DNA of 64,000 nt from Symsagittifera roscoffensis (lineage: Eukaryota; Xenacoelomorpha; Acoela; Convolutidae), in contig NC_087064.1 of NCBI RefSeq assembly GCF_963678635.1, positions 7,227,671-7,291,670 of the forward strand, read 5' to 3'. Within the stretch, counting starts at the first letter, position 1; the number at the start of each line of letters is the position of its first letter. Shown one piece after another: positions 1-10,939 of this stretch. The notes under the pieces are model-generated. The model saw only the letters and a list, made by a program, of their open reading frames with translations, was not told where the DNA came from and ran no database searches. The translations under genes and the position numbers were made by a program.

Positions 1-287
1 GAAAACTGGACCAGAAGTTGACTTTTCTAATTCGCTGGGAAATCTTAAAATTAAAATTCGAACCTAGAAATCATTAAAGTTTTTTTTACTTCTAACTCTG
101 TTTTTTTTTAATTGGACAGCGTATTAAGCCTTGCTTTTAGGATTTGAATTTGAACTTAAACATTAAAGAAAAGCGAACCGCCGAAGATCAAATTCGACTT
201 GCTTAAGTTTAAAGACTTTTCCTGAAGAAAAAAAGAATCATCACGATCTATATAAGAGTCTGAACTACGCCCATGGACTCATAAAAA
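1..287 (+). repeat. R1 interspersed repeat, 3' part (cut by window edge)
   Basis: This is the last ~285 bases of a dispersed repeat called R1 here. Shared landmarks are a GCTGGGAAATCT block near the start, an ATCACGATCTATATAAGAGTC block near the end and a terminal inverted pair (AAGAGTC ... GACTC). The same order of landmarks recurs at 3974, 10940, 11541, 12205, 15903, 16403, 18270 and 21186. It lies in an intron of the UBR gene, antisense to it. Confidence 0.75.
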
Positions 288-298
288 TAGAACTGTCC

Positions 299-482
299 CA
301 CGTTTCGCCCCTCTTAAATCTAGTGGCACATTTTGCCCCTCACACATTTCGCCCCTATTAATTTCACACATTTCGTCTTCGCACGTTTTCGCCCCTAACT
401 TATTGCAATTAATTAACGCCGCTTTCTTAATGCACATCTTAGGGGCGAAATGTTCCTCTAGATTTAAGAGGGGCGAAACGTG
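299..482. repeat. Foldback/MITE-like inverted repeat with CGTTTCGCCCC units
   Basis: A perfect 25-base inverted repeat bounds this stretch: positions 299-323 are the reverse complement of 458-482. Between the arms a short unit, (A/C)A(C)(A/G)TTTCGCCCCT, recurs several times on each strand, so the whole 184 bases can fold back. It lies about 50 bases downstream of the donor site of a UBR exon. No target-site duplication was established. Confidence 0.7.
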
Positions 483-532
483 TGAGGGGCAAAATGTGTG
501 AATACCTAAAAATAGTAATAATTTTAACTCAC

Positions 533-728
533 ACTCAGGCAGATTGTTTTCTTTCCGCTCCGTCAATATGTTCGCCTCAATGGTTGACAGTTCTGATCGA
601 GACAGATGGTAGCACATGGGGTTGAACAGTCTCTCCTTGACCTCCTTCTTCGCCTTGAACTTCTTCGACTTCGGGTCAAAATCGGCCACCAAGTGCAGGT
701 TTTCGTCTATCTCTGCGACTTCATCTCT
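533..728 (-). CDS. UBR1/UBR2-type E3 ubiquitin ligase, exon 10 of those visible (gene continues off left edge)
   Basis: This is the last visible exon of the UBR-like gene. The acceptor is TTTTTTGGCAG just before 728, and the donor GTGAGT follows 533. It encodes about 65 residues, beginning RDEVAEID and including NPMCYHLSRSELSTIEANI. This corresponds to the charged segment of UBR1/UBR2 with the YHYSKTQHSKAE stretch, downstream of the long helical region and before the basic linker. It ends in phase 1, so more coding sequence lies beyond the left edge (winged-helix, RING and C-terminal autoinhibitory parts in the family). The frame agrees with exon 9, which ends in phase 0. Confidence 0.8.
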
Positions 729-819
729 CTGCCAAAAAACAACAAAGTGAGTTCATGAGAAAAATTTGAAGTTACTTTCAAAATATAGCTGACATTTCGA
801 GCAAAATTTTTTGGGGCTT

Positions 820-1530
820 TCAATTAATTGTGCGCATGATCGAAAGAAAGTAAAAAATAATCGAATTCAAAATTGGTTTTTTTCTTTAAGGAAAGCATTC
901 GTAACAAGATATGTTTTCATTGTACGAAAATCCTGAATAACTGAAAACCCACTTAACAATTTTAAAAATAAACCCTTGAAATCTAATATTGCTTGAATTG
1001 GAAAAACCGCTATAAAAAACGAATAATGAAAATCAAAAACAAAATTTTTTTCTGGTGAAAAGAACGTTTTCATTTTTTCGCCGGAGACGGAAATTTTCGC
1101 CAGTGAAAAAAAGGTTGAAAATTTACAAATTAATGAACGCATGAGATTGAACTCAACCTTGATCAAAAACTTGATGCTATAGAACTCAAAACATGACCTC
1201 AAACTTGAATACGTTTCAATTAATTGAGCGCATGATCAAGAGAGGGTAAAACCATCTACTTCGAAGCTGGTATTCTTTAAACAAAGCATTCGTAGTAAGA
1301 TAAGTTTTCATTGAATGAAAATCCTGAATAACTGAAACCCCAATCTGTCAATTAACGCCATTGAAAAGAAACCTTTAAATCTAATATTGCTTGAATTTGA
1401 AAAATCGCTATGAAAAACAAATGATGGAAATGAAAACAAAATATTCTTTCCCGGGTATGGACATCAAAATAATAATTATTTTTCCAGTGATAAAGCACGT
1501 TTTCACTTTTTCGCCGATGACAGGGGTGAA
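820..1530. repeat. Two ~300-400-bp direct repeats in UBR intron
   Basis: Two diverged copies lie head to tail, about 820-1215 and 1216-1530. Both start near CAATTAATTG(T/A)GCGCATGATC, share GAAAATCCTGAATAACTGAAA and TCTAATATTGCTTGAATT, and end around ACGTTTTCA(T/C)TTTTTCGCCG. No coding capacity is recognised. The stretch is the intron between exons 9 and 10. Confidence 0.75.
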
Positions 1531-1582
1531 ATGAAATACGGTAGATTATTATGAGTCTAAAATTTATACTAACCAGAGTAAC

Positions 1583-2440
1583 CTTCTTGACTATTTCCGA
1601 GTGTGAATGGACTCCCATGAGCAGAATATGAAGCAGCTCGCTCTGCAGATCCGCATCTTTCTCGAACTTTTCAGTCAAAACTGTATGGCGTTCAGACAGA
1701 AGCACAATCACGAGGTAGAGAAACTCCTCGATCAGTGCCAAGTACGTTTTGGACAAGTCCTCCAGAGACACGTGCTGTTCCTGTCTGGGTTCGAACCAGT
1801 CGAGTAGTTTCAGGTGAAACTTATTCAACAGGTGGATAAGAAATTCGTCCATGGAAGGTGTTTTACACGCACATATTTGAAGCATGGCTATGTCTTGGTT
1901 ATACATATGAACCCTGCCCGAGATTCGGTTGTACAGATGAATTTGATTGACTAAAGAAAAGCCGTTTCGTTTCCACATATTAGCATGGATGACTTGAGCC
2001 GCCAGTACTATGACTCTCAGACAAGGTTCCATTAGCTGATCATAGGGGATATGACAGAAGGCTATACGCAGATTCCCATACCAGTCATCTTCATTCCTCG
2101 CTGAGAGCACGTGACACGCTCGACCGACTAAAGCGGCAAGGATTCTGTGCAGCTGCAAATGAACCGACACTGGATTGGTCTCAACAGGGTTCGCAATGCA
2201 TTTTGTCTGAACTCCTCCGAATTTTTTCTTGTCCGTTTCCACAGAATTTTTTCGAGACTGACGCTCCAGAATGTTTGACGCGACTAAAATACACTCGATG
2301 AGGAGTTGATCGTCACTGGATACGATGTCCAGCATCTGAGAATGGACTGAACTCAGGTTTAGTTCCAGGCGCATCACCGGCTCCCATTCTGGTTCCACCT
2401 CAATGTGGTGCTTCAATTCACGCTTCACCGACACTTGGTT
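1583..2440 (-). CDS. UBR1/UBR2-type E3 ubiquitin ligase, exon 9 (helical region)
   Basis: This 858-bp exon has acceptor ATTTATTGTAG before 2440 and donor GTTACT after 1583. It starts and ends in phase 0 and gives 286 codons. It begins NQVSVKRELKHHIEVEPEWE, matching the UBR1/UBR2 block with IEVDPDWE. It continues with ETNPVSVHLQLHRILAALV, then VLAAQVIHANMWKRNGFSL and YNQDIAMLQIC, all in family order. This is the helical scaffold between the ClpS-like domain and the RING. The acceptor lies directly against a repeat block: the bases just upstream are copies of the GGATAATTTA unit, so the repeat supplies most of the polypyrimidine and branch region. Confidence 0.92.
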
Positions 2441-2464
2441 CTACAATAAATTATCCATTTTTCG

Positions 2465-3358
2465 TAAATTATCCAGTTTTCATAAATTATCCAGTTTTCA
2501 CAAATTCTCTAGTTTTCACACCAATAACAGAACATTTCGAAAAGCTGCACAGCTCTTTCAATTTTTCAAAGTTGCACAAAACGCCATTTTTTATTCTTAG
2601 AGGGCACTGATTCACTGTTTCGACCATATTCTTATAAAAATGCAAAAAAAAGTTTTTAATGTTTTTTATTTCAAATTAGTGTTGTTTTTTGAAAGGATCT
2701 GAAGAAACCCTTAAATCTAGGTATATTCGACAATCGCAGTAAATGTGCAAATCAGGCAATGTTTTTTGTTGAAAAATGTAGTTTTTTGTAGTTTTCATAA
2801 TTTATCCAGTTTTCATAAATTATCTAGTTTTCACGAATTCTCTAGTTTTCACACCAATAACAGAACATTTCGAAAAGCTGCCCAGCTCTGGCACTAGTTC
2901 CAAAGCGCCTCGCTTCAACCTCCAGTGATTTATGGAACAATGAGAAAACTTTGTATTCGGGTGTGTTTTTTCTTTCTTTTTTAAGAGTTTTAGCGACGAT
3001 TTTGGAATCAAAAACTTCAAAACAATTTCTGCAAAAAAATTGAGAAGTTTGAAAATTTTTTTGAATTTTGTTTTTTTTCTGGTCATTTTTCAACAAAAAA
3101 CATTGCCTGATTTGCACTTTTACTGCGATTGTCGAATATACCTAGATGTAAGGGTTTCTTCAGATCCTTTCAAAAAACAACACTAATTTGAAATAAAAAA
3201 CATTAAAAACTTTTTTTGCATTTTTATAAGAATAAGGTCGAAACATTCTGTGCTACTTTCATAGCAACCAGCTAGCCTTATTATTTCTAGAATTTCTCCA
3301 TGAATTATCTGAATCAGTGCCCTCTAAGAATACAAAATGGCGTTTTGTGCAACTTTCA
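2465..3358. repeat. Composite foldback repeat (direct repeats plus long inverted arms)
   Basis: Two ~90-bp direct copies (2465-2556 and 2792-2889) share AATTCTCTAGTTTTCACACC and ACATTTCGAAAAGCTGC. Separately, 2566-2779 is inverted as 3083-3358. The inner ends read CAGGCAATGTTTTTTGTTGA and its complement, and a ~60-base stretch around the TCTAGGTATATTCGACAATC core is nearly identical on both arms. The right arm carries an extra ~65 bases. The structure could form a long hairpin in pre-mRNA of the UBR gene. No transposase is visible. Confidence 0.8.
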
Positions 3359-3757
3359 ATTCTGCAACGGTCACAAATTTTCAAAACATTAAGCAGGTTG
3401 ACCACTGCAACAGAGTAAAAACCCAAAAACGGCCAGCGAACAATTTGAAAAAAAAACTGAATTAGTAACACTAGAAGTTTATTTAATTCGTTAGAAAAGA
3501 TCAAGCGTAGTCTAGAAAAAGTTTCTCAGCTTTCAAATTTTCGGAATAACTACTTAGGCCGATTTTTTTATACTTCAATTACGCATTTCAGAAGCTTAGT
3601 TTTCATTTTTCTTTCGCTGGTAGGGCTTAATTTACGCCCCTGATATCAAAATTGAAATTTGCACAAAAATATATATATTCTTGACTGTATCCGCTTTTAT
3701 TTCAATTTTGGTTTATGAACGTAGAGAGCTTGAAATCTACAGCAGTAAAGAATTATT

Positions 3758-3930
3758 TCATTAGCCCCAGGCCTAGGCAATATTGGGCGAGGGGGTTATG
3801 CAACCCTTCCCATCTTTAGGACGCGGATGAGATAGGAAACAATCCAACCGGGATCGAAATGGGATTCGAACCCAAGAACCTCGTGCCAAGTTCCGTGCGC
3901 TCTTTTCCTACTAGACCTCAGCCATTTCTG
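3758..3930 (-). mobile_element. tRNA-derived SINE, family I, copy 1
   Basis: Read on the minus strand it begins with a tRNA-like head. An A-box-like ATGGCTGAGGTCTAGTAGG is followed by a B-box GGGTTCGAATCCCA. A body follows with CATCCGCGTCCTAAAGATGG, and the tail is AGGCCTGGGGCTAATGAAA. Head, body and tail recur in the same order at 13598 (+) and 23258 (-), which defines the family. The two minus-strand copies are in the sense orientation of the UBR gene. Confidence 0.75.
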
Positions 3931-3973
3931 CGGACAACGTTTCTCATAGATTACAATTTCAGCTGCGAAACAA

Positions 3974-4480
3974 AACATAGCCAACTGACAGTTGGAAAAG
4001 AGTAATGAACGAAAGAAAAAAACTGACTTGTTATTTTTCAAAAGTTTTCGACTTTTTCATTTCCAAGAAAAAAAAATAGATGGCCTTAAAGCTCTTTGAG
4101 TTTGTAGAAAAATTTATGATGGACACTTCTTTTATTAATATTTGCCCAATTTGAGAAATTTTACCTGGATCAATAGATAAAACTTGTATTTGACTGGGAA
4201 ATCTACAAATTCATTTCCATTTTCGAAATTAGAAGTTGATCACGTTTTTCGTGACCTTTACAATTTTGTTGTGCGATAGTGGAGTTTGCCTTCCTTTTAA
4301 AAAGGGGAATGCATTGAACTTAAAAAGAAACCACAAGAACTAAAAAAGATATAAGAAGAAAACTTAAAAAGAAACCGCCAAAAATCAAAATTGAGCGCGA
4401 AGAAATTTTAAGACTAGTTCCTGAAAAAAAAATCACCAAGACCTATAGAAGAGTATTCACTAAGTTAACTACTCTTAAAA
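3974..4480 (+). repeat. R1 interspersed repeat, near full-length copy
   Basis: It starts at AACATAGCCAACTGACAGTT, where CCAACTG-A-CAGTTGG is a perfect palindrome. It passes through GATGGCCTTAAAGCTCTTTG, AATTTATGATGGACAC and TTCGTGACCTTTACAATTTT. It ends with the inverted pair AGAGTA ... TACTCTTAA. The 5' palindrome and 3' hairpin, with no terminal inverted repeats joining the two ends, are typical of all R1 copies. No open frame is present, so it would be non-autonomous if mobile. Confidence 0.75.
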
Positions 4481-6146
4481 AGCCAAAAACTTCAATGATA
4501 TGAAGTTAATGACAATACTTGCGCCAAATGGCATAACTACAAGAAACCTTAAAATTACAGAAATAATAGAGATGCGCCTTACCATACAATAACATCAATT
4601 GAGCTATTCTTAATTTCAGAGACCAAGCGCAGCTTCGAACAAATAGCGATAAAATAATTTATCTCTTAATAGAAAGCCATTGAGTGATCAGCATTGATTC
4701 GATTAGGTTACAAGCGAAAAAACAATTTGGCTACATCAATCAGGAAAGCCAGTAGCTGCGCAAGTAGTAGAGAATGTTCTGACCATATAAAAGTTGGGCA
4801 CATTCGATGGTCATAATAAAATAGCTACCAAAAGCAAAAATTTATTGTTTCAACCCAAAGACAAAAATAAAAAAAAACAAAACTTTTCAATTTTCTTTAG
4901 CAAAAACTTTTATTAAAATTCTGTTTTTATTCCCAAGGTTACGCTAAAAAACTTCAAAAACTAATTTTAATTGAGTAAAAGTTTTCAGACCTTGAAAAAA
5001 AGTTTTATGGCTTATACATCTAAAATAAGCCTGTTAGCTTGCTTTTTTTGCTCAATATTATGCTAAAATACAAAATTTCAAACGAGTTTTTCTCGACAAT
5101 GAGAGAACTTTTTGGACTATTTTAATGCCTTTTGAATCACGACTGGAATATGTTGAATATATAACACTCGAATCATTCTGATGATTAATTGTGGCACCCG
5201 AATTGGTATGTCACGGAGCCGAATACCCGGACAATCGGAAAATACATTCGTTCCCGAATAGCCGTAAAAAAATTCGTTCGCGGATAGCCGAAACTCTTTT
5301 TGTTCCCGGACGAAATCTTTTTTTTTTGTTCCCGATAACCAAAAAATTCGATTCGATCCACACCAAAAATTTAACGCTGAAGATGTTAAACTGTTTTATC
5401 AAATATATAATAAAAAAAGGCGTTCCCCATTATAGCCCCTGTCCCCCGTCAAGTAATTCATAGACCCTCAGAATAAAAAACTAAATGATGCGGAAAACAT
5501 AGCTTTAAAAATTTGAAATTTCTATCCAGCTTTTCTTGGATAGCTTAAATTTGAGCTGTCCCGAAACGCTGTAAAGATCTTATTTTTGACAAAATTTGTC
5601 GCAAAACTTCTGACAACACTTTTTGGACGAGACCAAGCAAGCCAAACGAACCTTCATCTCCTCCGGAGATGAAGAATTAACAAAAATGAAACGAAACCCG
5701 CTGCCCATGAAGGAGACGCGGCCACAACAACGACATTAACAACACTTTTTGGCCCCTGCTCCCTGTGCCCATCTCAAGACCCTCATTTTGTTTTGCTCTC
5801 ATTGGTTTATTTACTGGATAGCTAGAAAAGGGATTCTTTGTTCCCCGATAATCAAAAATAATTTTTCATTGGATAGATGTAATTTTTTTCCCGAAAGCCG
5901 AAAAAAATTTGTTCCCGGATAGCCGAAAAAGTATTGCGTTAATAAAGTAGTCGCACTGTTATTGCTTTCTAACTCCATGAAATCAAAGCCATTACGCATA
6001 GAAAAGCTTTGGAGTCTATTCGATTTTTGGTTTGCTAGGTTCCAGACAAAAAACAAGGTAGTTTAACCGTTCGAATAAAAGTGGTCCAAATTTTGTGAAG
6101 AATTTGCTTTTTAGTAAAATTTTTTGTTGTTTCTAACTAATTTAAA
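4481..6146. other. Intron sequence with two clusters of TTCCCGGATAGCCGAAAA-type short repeats
   Basis: No exon or gene is recognised. Two clusters, about 5218-5350 and 5838-5935, contain degenerate units resembling TTCCCGGATAGCCGAAAAAA. The units vary in spacing and the cluster copies do not align as one block. The remainder is AT-rich with poly-A/T runs. Confidence 0.55.
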
Positions 6147-6220
6147 CATAGCCAACTGACAGTTGGAAAGAGTAATGAACGCAAGGAAACAGATAAAAAT
6201 GACTTGTTTTTTGAAAAATC
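6147..6220 (+). repeat. R1 repeat, 5' end only
   Basis: AAACATAGCCAACTGACAGT and ACTGACTTG-like sequence are followed by divergence within about 75-100 bases. It is a truncated R1 copy that stops about 115 bases short of UBR exon 8. Confidence 0.65.
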
Positions 6221-6335
6221 CCAGCCTTCGAATGTCAATGTCGCTGATTTCAATGTGCAGGATAACAAAACATGTAAATCTAGTATTAACGGTTTCAAAG
6301 AAAGACAGCAGAGAACTTCATCAGTTTGTATTTAC

Positions 6336-6435
6336 CTCCATTGAAGCTAATAACTTGGCGTAGAGAAGGAATGCCCTGAATAAAGTTCTCCTCTTTTCGT
6401 CGTCCCAACCATCCAACTGATTGTGCAGGAGGTAC
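6336..6435 (-). CDS. UBR1/UBR2-type E3 ubiquitin ligase, exon 8
   Basis: A 100-bp exon with acceptor TTGTTTAG before 6435 and donor GTAAAT after 6336. Joined in phase 2 to exon 7 it reads YLLHNQLDGWDDEKRRTLFR and then AFLLYAKLLASME. This aligns with the DLKYIL...W..RLRMQFLEGFRSFLKIL..MQG block of UBR1. It ends in phase 0 into exon 9. The phase fit rejects a tempting 29-bp mini-exon near 14.77 kb. Confidence 0.88.
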
Positions 6436-7860
6436 CTAAACAATTACGATATCTTGAGATGCGTTCAACAAACCTAAGAATCAGTAAACAGAATCAGGTT
6501 AAAATTAATTCAGGTGCCTATCTAGATTTATAGAATTAATTTTTCGAGAACTTAGAATAATAAATTCACGGCTGCTAAGTTCTTGAAAAAAATTCAATTC
6601 ATTTTTGTTTTAAAATTCTTTTTTCGGAAGAAATACATTATATTGTAGAAATACGGGTGATTAACATGCCATCTTTCGGCTTACTGGTCCATCGATTTTG
6701 ATGACCTTACGACTGATATAATCACACAAACACTTCCGAGATTAAAAAAGAGTAACTATGCCGACGCATAAGGCAGTCGCGTTAAGTAGACAAACAATTT
6801 TTAAGAAGCAAGGCAAGAAAAAACTACGAAAAACAATACAGGCGAGATAATAGGACGACGGAGAGTTCGCTGTAAAAAAACGGTAACACTAATTCGATGC
6901 AAATGCAGCAATAAATTAAATCAATAGGAGCCGAGCGTTTTCAAGACTTTTTCTTTAACCTAATTAGCCTGCCGGACCAAGTTAACATCCTCCTCCAAGC
7001 GCATCCCTTCAGAGGATGCTAACTTGCTAGTCTTATGCACGAAATGGTCCAAAATCAGTATTACTGTATCTTGAACTGAAATTTATGTGGTTGAATCTGA
7101 TTGCATAAATTGCATAATTAGCCAATCAAATTCAAACATGGTGCGGCATTTGAAGTAGAAAAAAATATAAGGTAAAACGACCAATATACAGAACTTTTGT
7201 TCTGTTGAAGCCATTTTTAAAGAAAGTTATTTGTACGAGCGAAATTTCACAAGTGATTTGAAATTAATTTGATTATTCGACAAAGTTTCCACGGTCTGGT
7301 TAATTTCGGCTAATAATTTTTCTGCTTCAAAAGTTGATTACAATGCCTGCCCATGTTGCTCCAATTTCATTTGCTAAAATTAGTCAATCAGATTCGACAG
7401 CAGAATTTTTCACTCAAGATATACACAGAGGCGAAGCGGAGCTTTGCAACCTATTGCGTTACAGCACAAACAAAAAACATTTAAGTAGAAAAACAATATA
7501 TAGAAAAAATGAAAAAGCCAGGTCTACCTAACTTGTCGTATGCCTCAATAGAAGTTCAATTTGGGCAAAATTTCAAGACTATCAGCAAGGGATCAAAGCT
7601 CATGAAGAGGAAACAAAGAAGACTATCTTTGAGCTGACAAGTTTGTCCGAAAAAAAAAAATGATTTTCTCCAAAAGTCACTCTTGAAACTACTATGACCT
7701 ATACTTGCAACTACAAATAAAGTTGCTTGCAGCACAAATAATCCAAGATTTTATAACTAAGTCCACAATCTTTGAGAAGACACCAACTAATCCGAGAAAA
7801 AATGAATTTTTTTTCCGATTTTTTTAAAGTTTCACGTCCCCCCTGAAAATACAATGAACA
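6436..7860. other. Intron 7 (left part): no gene recognised
   Basis: This is part of the 8.6-kb intron between exons 7 and 8. A GAGGCGAAGCGGAGCTTTGC element (7427) is one of several ACAGAGGCGAAGCGGAGCTT copies (others near 13956, 15247, 20325 and 24411). That element contains the palindrome GCGAAGC-GGA-GCTTCGC and probably marks one end of a dispersed repeat. No conserved open frame was found. Confidence 0.5.
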
Positions 7861-7861
7861 A

Positions 7862-8090
7862 CACATGCAATTACAACTAATGAAAGTTGCTTACACCGGA
7901 AACAAAATCGGTGACGTGGCAACTAAGCCGACAAAACTTAAGCAGACAAGTAAAAGCTCGACAATTCAATATTACCAGAAAATTTTCAATTGCACACATA
8001 CTGAAAAAAAAAACATGTTCCGACCGGGACTAGAACCCCACCATAGGGTGCTAAGGTGACTGCGTTACTTCAAGGCAAAGTGGGAAGATA
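7862..8090 (-). mobile_element. tRNA-derived SINE, family II, copy 1
   Basis: On the minus strand a tRNA-like head ends in a B-box-like GGGGTTCTAGTCCCGG. Then come TCGGAACATG, a T run, GAAAATTTTCTGGTAATATT, and a tail with GTCGGCTTAGTTGCCACGTC. The same head-body-tail order recurs at 14370 and 27490 on the minus strand. The tail differs from family I. Confidence 0.6.
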
Positions 8091-8433
8091 CCTGGAAGTT
8101 GTTAAGCTTCAATAATAAAACAAGTTGAAGATTTGTAAGAAAAATTGTTTAAGGGAAAAAAATCCATGCTTTACAAAGTAAGCCGATAAAAAACAGTACC
8201 AAACAAAAAAAATTCTGTTTTGAAAAACGGAAAGTGAGCCGAAGAAAACTTGGCCGAAAACCAATATCCAAAAAAAAAACAAATTATTTGAAAAACTGCC
8301 GGAAACGGACTACACCTATTTACTACCTAAATGAAAGTAGTTTCAAATGGAATTTCAAGAAATATAGTATGTTTTGAAATTTATCATTCCTACACAAATG
8401 ACCATTCTGTGAACAAATTTATTTGCGGGTAAA

Positions 8434-8482
8434 AAGGGTAGTACCCGATTGCAATACCCTTAAGGGTAGTACCCGATTGCAA
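8434..8482. repeat. 28-bp tandem duplication with GGGTAGTACCC palindrome
   Basis: AAGGGTAGTACCCGATTGCA occurs twice, 28 bases apart. The inner GGGTA-G-TACCC is a perfect palindrome around one base. Related TACCCGATTGCAA and TACCGGGTTGCAA strings appear near 27160 and 27810, beside the third SINE-II copy. The string is therefore probably part of a longer dispersed element. Confidence 0.65.
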
Positions 8483-8693
8483 GGTTAAAAATATATTTTG
8501 GGTCGTTTTGTGCACGAGGCCGAAATTTTCTGTGAGGCGACAGTTCGTAACCGGCAAAAATTCGTAACAGTAGATAAATGGGGAACACTGATTTACGCGC
8601 AGTATTCCTCTAATGACGGATGCAAGCGCAGCTCAGCCAAGCGTACTCTGCTTGCCAATGCCGTGTTACGAATTATCGCTGGTAACAAACTCA

Positions 8694-8745
8694 CTTGTTA
8701 CGATTTGTCGCTTGTTACGAAAAGTCGCTTATTACGAATTTCAGC
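8694..8745. repeat. Short CTTGTTACGA tandem repeat
   Basis: Three units resembling CGCTTGTTACGAAAAGT follow one another at about 18-20-base spacing. Inverted GTAAC strings lie upstream at 8545-8570. This is a small degenerate array of no recognised function. Confidence 0.5.
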
Positions 8746-8814
8746 CAAACATATTCGAGTTTTTTACAAGTCGCCAAGCAATTTAATTCCAAATTGAAAA
8801 AAAAATAAGGAGGG

Positions 8815-9030
8815 GCACTACTAGGGGCCCGGAGATTCGATCCCTTCACTACATAAGAGGTCTTCTCTTTGGTATTAATATGATATCCCTTCTCGGCCGA
8901 CTGGCCCTAAAACTTTTCAAAAGGGCCAATATATGGTAATTTTATGTGAACTAGCGCCAAAAATGCAATTTTGTGGTCAAAACGTTCCGAAAGTGCTTAA
9001 AAACTTCGAAAAGTGACCGAGAATTTTTTT
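8815..9030 (+). repeat. R3 dispersed repeat, copy 1
   Basis: It contains GGCCGACTGGCCCTAAAACT, then CCAATATATGGTAATTTTA, GCGCCAAAAATGCAATTTTG, and AAAAGTG-type sequence. The same order recurs at about 9965-10200 on the same strand. No open frame is shared between the copies. Confidence 0.6.
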
Positions 9031-9956
9031 AATTTCGTGCAAATTCGCCTCCCCTTCTCCCCTCGAGAAAATCCTAGATTCACCCCCTGCTTTTTCAGGA
9101 GCTTCTTGTACAGTTCGTAGCAGCTAAATTAAATATTTAAAAATTGAGATAATATCATGTGATATGCTTAAAACCCAGTCAGATCAAAACATGCATACAG
9201 CAAAAGTCTGATGGCGGAGCCGATCTGTTTAAAAAGATACAAAACAGACCTGCTAGCACGAACTCTGAAAGACTTTATATTCCACTAAAATTTTAATTAA
9301 CTGAAAAAGTAAACTGAAGCATCAGCTCCGTAACAGGAGTTAGACAAAACTCACAAATGACGATAAGCTACGATAAAGTGCTACTGCTCAGCTTGCACAC
9401 AACTTTTCCGAAGCCTGACATTATATCGTATTTCAACAAAAACCATTTTAACTGAATTCCAATAAATCATTCAAGATAAAAATATTATTTTTCGTCAATT
9501 CACAACCTATCTAAAATGCTGTGTGATCAAAAAATGTGTCAAATGAGTCAAGATAACAACAAAGATATTGTGTCTCTAAACGAAGGAAGCTAATTGTTAT
9601 ACAACTCGGGACAAACTTCAAAACTCTTTGCTGCAATACTAAAACTTAACATAATTCACTGGAATAATGCGGCTAAAATTAGACGACAGTTTTTGGGCCA
9701 GATCTCTAATTTAGCCAGAGCTCTTGTGGCTCATCTTGTGTATCGATAGACTCAAATTGAATTTTTAAAAACGGCACTCCGTAAACGTCAGCTAAATAAC
9801 AGTCAGATCTCTTACTCTACAACCCAAAAATAAGTCTCAAAAAAGAGAGACGCCATGAAAGACCCCAGAGCAGCTGAGCTCCATAGAAGACATGAATTGT
9901 TTTAATAACTGCGCTACGAAAAACTTCATGTCTTCATAAACACACAGGGACGGATT

Positions 9957-10200
9957 AAGGGGGGGGGGGCGGGGGTGGTCGGACGCCCCCCTCTCAGGGA
10001 TTCGACCCCCTGCCGACCCAAAGGGTCCCCCCTTTGATACTGTTTCAGAAATCCATTTTTGGCCGACCGACCCTAAAATTTTTCTAAAGGCGTCTTTGGC
10101 GCCAATATATACTAACTTTGAGGGGGAGCGCGCGCCAAAAAAAACGCGATTTTTTTGTCAAAATTTTTCAAAAAGTGCCCAAAAACGGCTCTTTTGACTG
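9957..10200 (+). repeat. R3 dispersed repeat, copy 2, preceded by a poly-G run
   Basis: A G-rich run (about 13 G, one C, five G) at about 9957 leads into GGGATTCGACCCCCTGCCGA and the R3 landmarks GGCCGACCGACCCTAAAATT and GCGCCAATATATACTAA. Short overlapping open frames on both strands (10112-10337) fall in the low-complexity part and are not taken as genes. Confidence 0.6.
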
Positions 10201-10939
10201 TTTTTTCAGAAATTTGCCTGCGGCGCAGAAAATTTAGCCAAAATGGGGGCAAAAAAGTGCTTTGGAGAGCTCCAAAAATCAATTTGGTCGACCTAAAAAA
10301 AAAAAGGTCGTCAAAAAAAATGGTCGTCAAATTCTGAACTTAACACAAAGTCAAAGAAAAAAACCAAAGTGAGCCTTACATTGGAAAAAGTGTTTTCATA
10401 ATAACACACGCGTCACTTGTAAAAAAAAATATTGGCCTTGCACTCGAAACGAGCAAAGGCAAGTATGTAGTTGATCAACATTTCTTAAAACCGAATCAAA
10501 ACATGCCTTTAGAAAACGATGATGATGCAATGCGATCTATTTTGCAAAAGATGCAAACTGATTCCATTACAATTTTATGCAGAACAATTTCATTGAAGCT
10601 TCAGCCCAATAAAAGCATGATCGGCAATCGCTTCCCACTCAAACGAATGGCTATCAATCAAATCAAGTGCGTCTAATTACGGCTGCTACGATTGGATATT
10701 AAGTTTTCGAAGTCTAACAATTAGCCCCCATCCGATTCAATATTGCCCTCCTTGAAATTGTGTACGCAAAAAAAAACGCCTCGGAAAGCAAAAGGATTAC
10801 GCAAATACGAGATTCAAACCCCTGAGATCTATGTAAAGATTCATCGCCCTAATAACTGCGCAAAACAAAATTCCTGTTTTCATAAAAACAGTCAGCATTT
10901 AAGAAGCATAGCTTAAGCGTTTATAGCTCATGCTATTTC

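Noticed and set aside
1607-1807. 66-codon plus-strand frame with plausible composition
   Set aside because: Antisense shadow of UBR exon 9.
10112-10337. Overlapping 72- and 60-codon frames on opposite strands
   Set aside because: Low-complexity K/F-rich sequence inside the R3 repeat.
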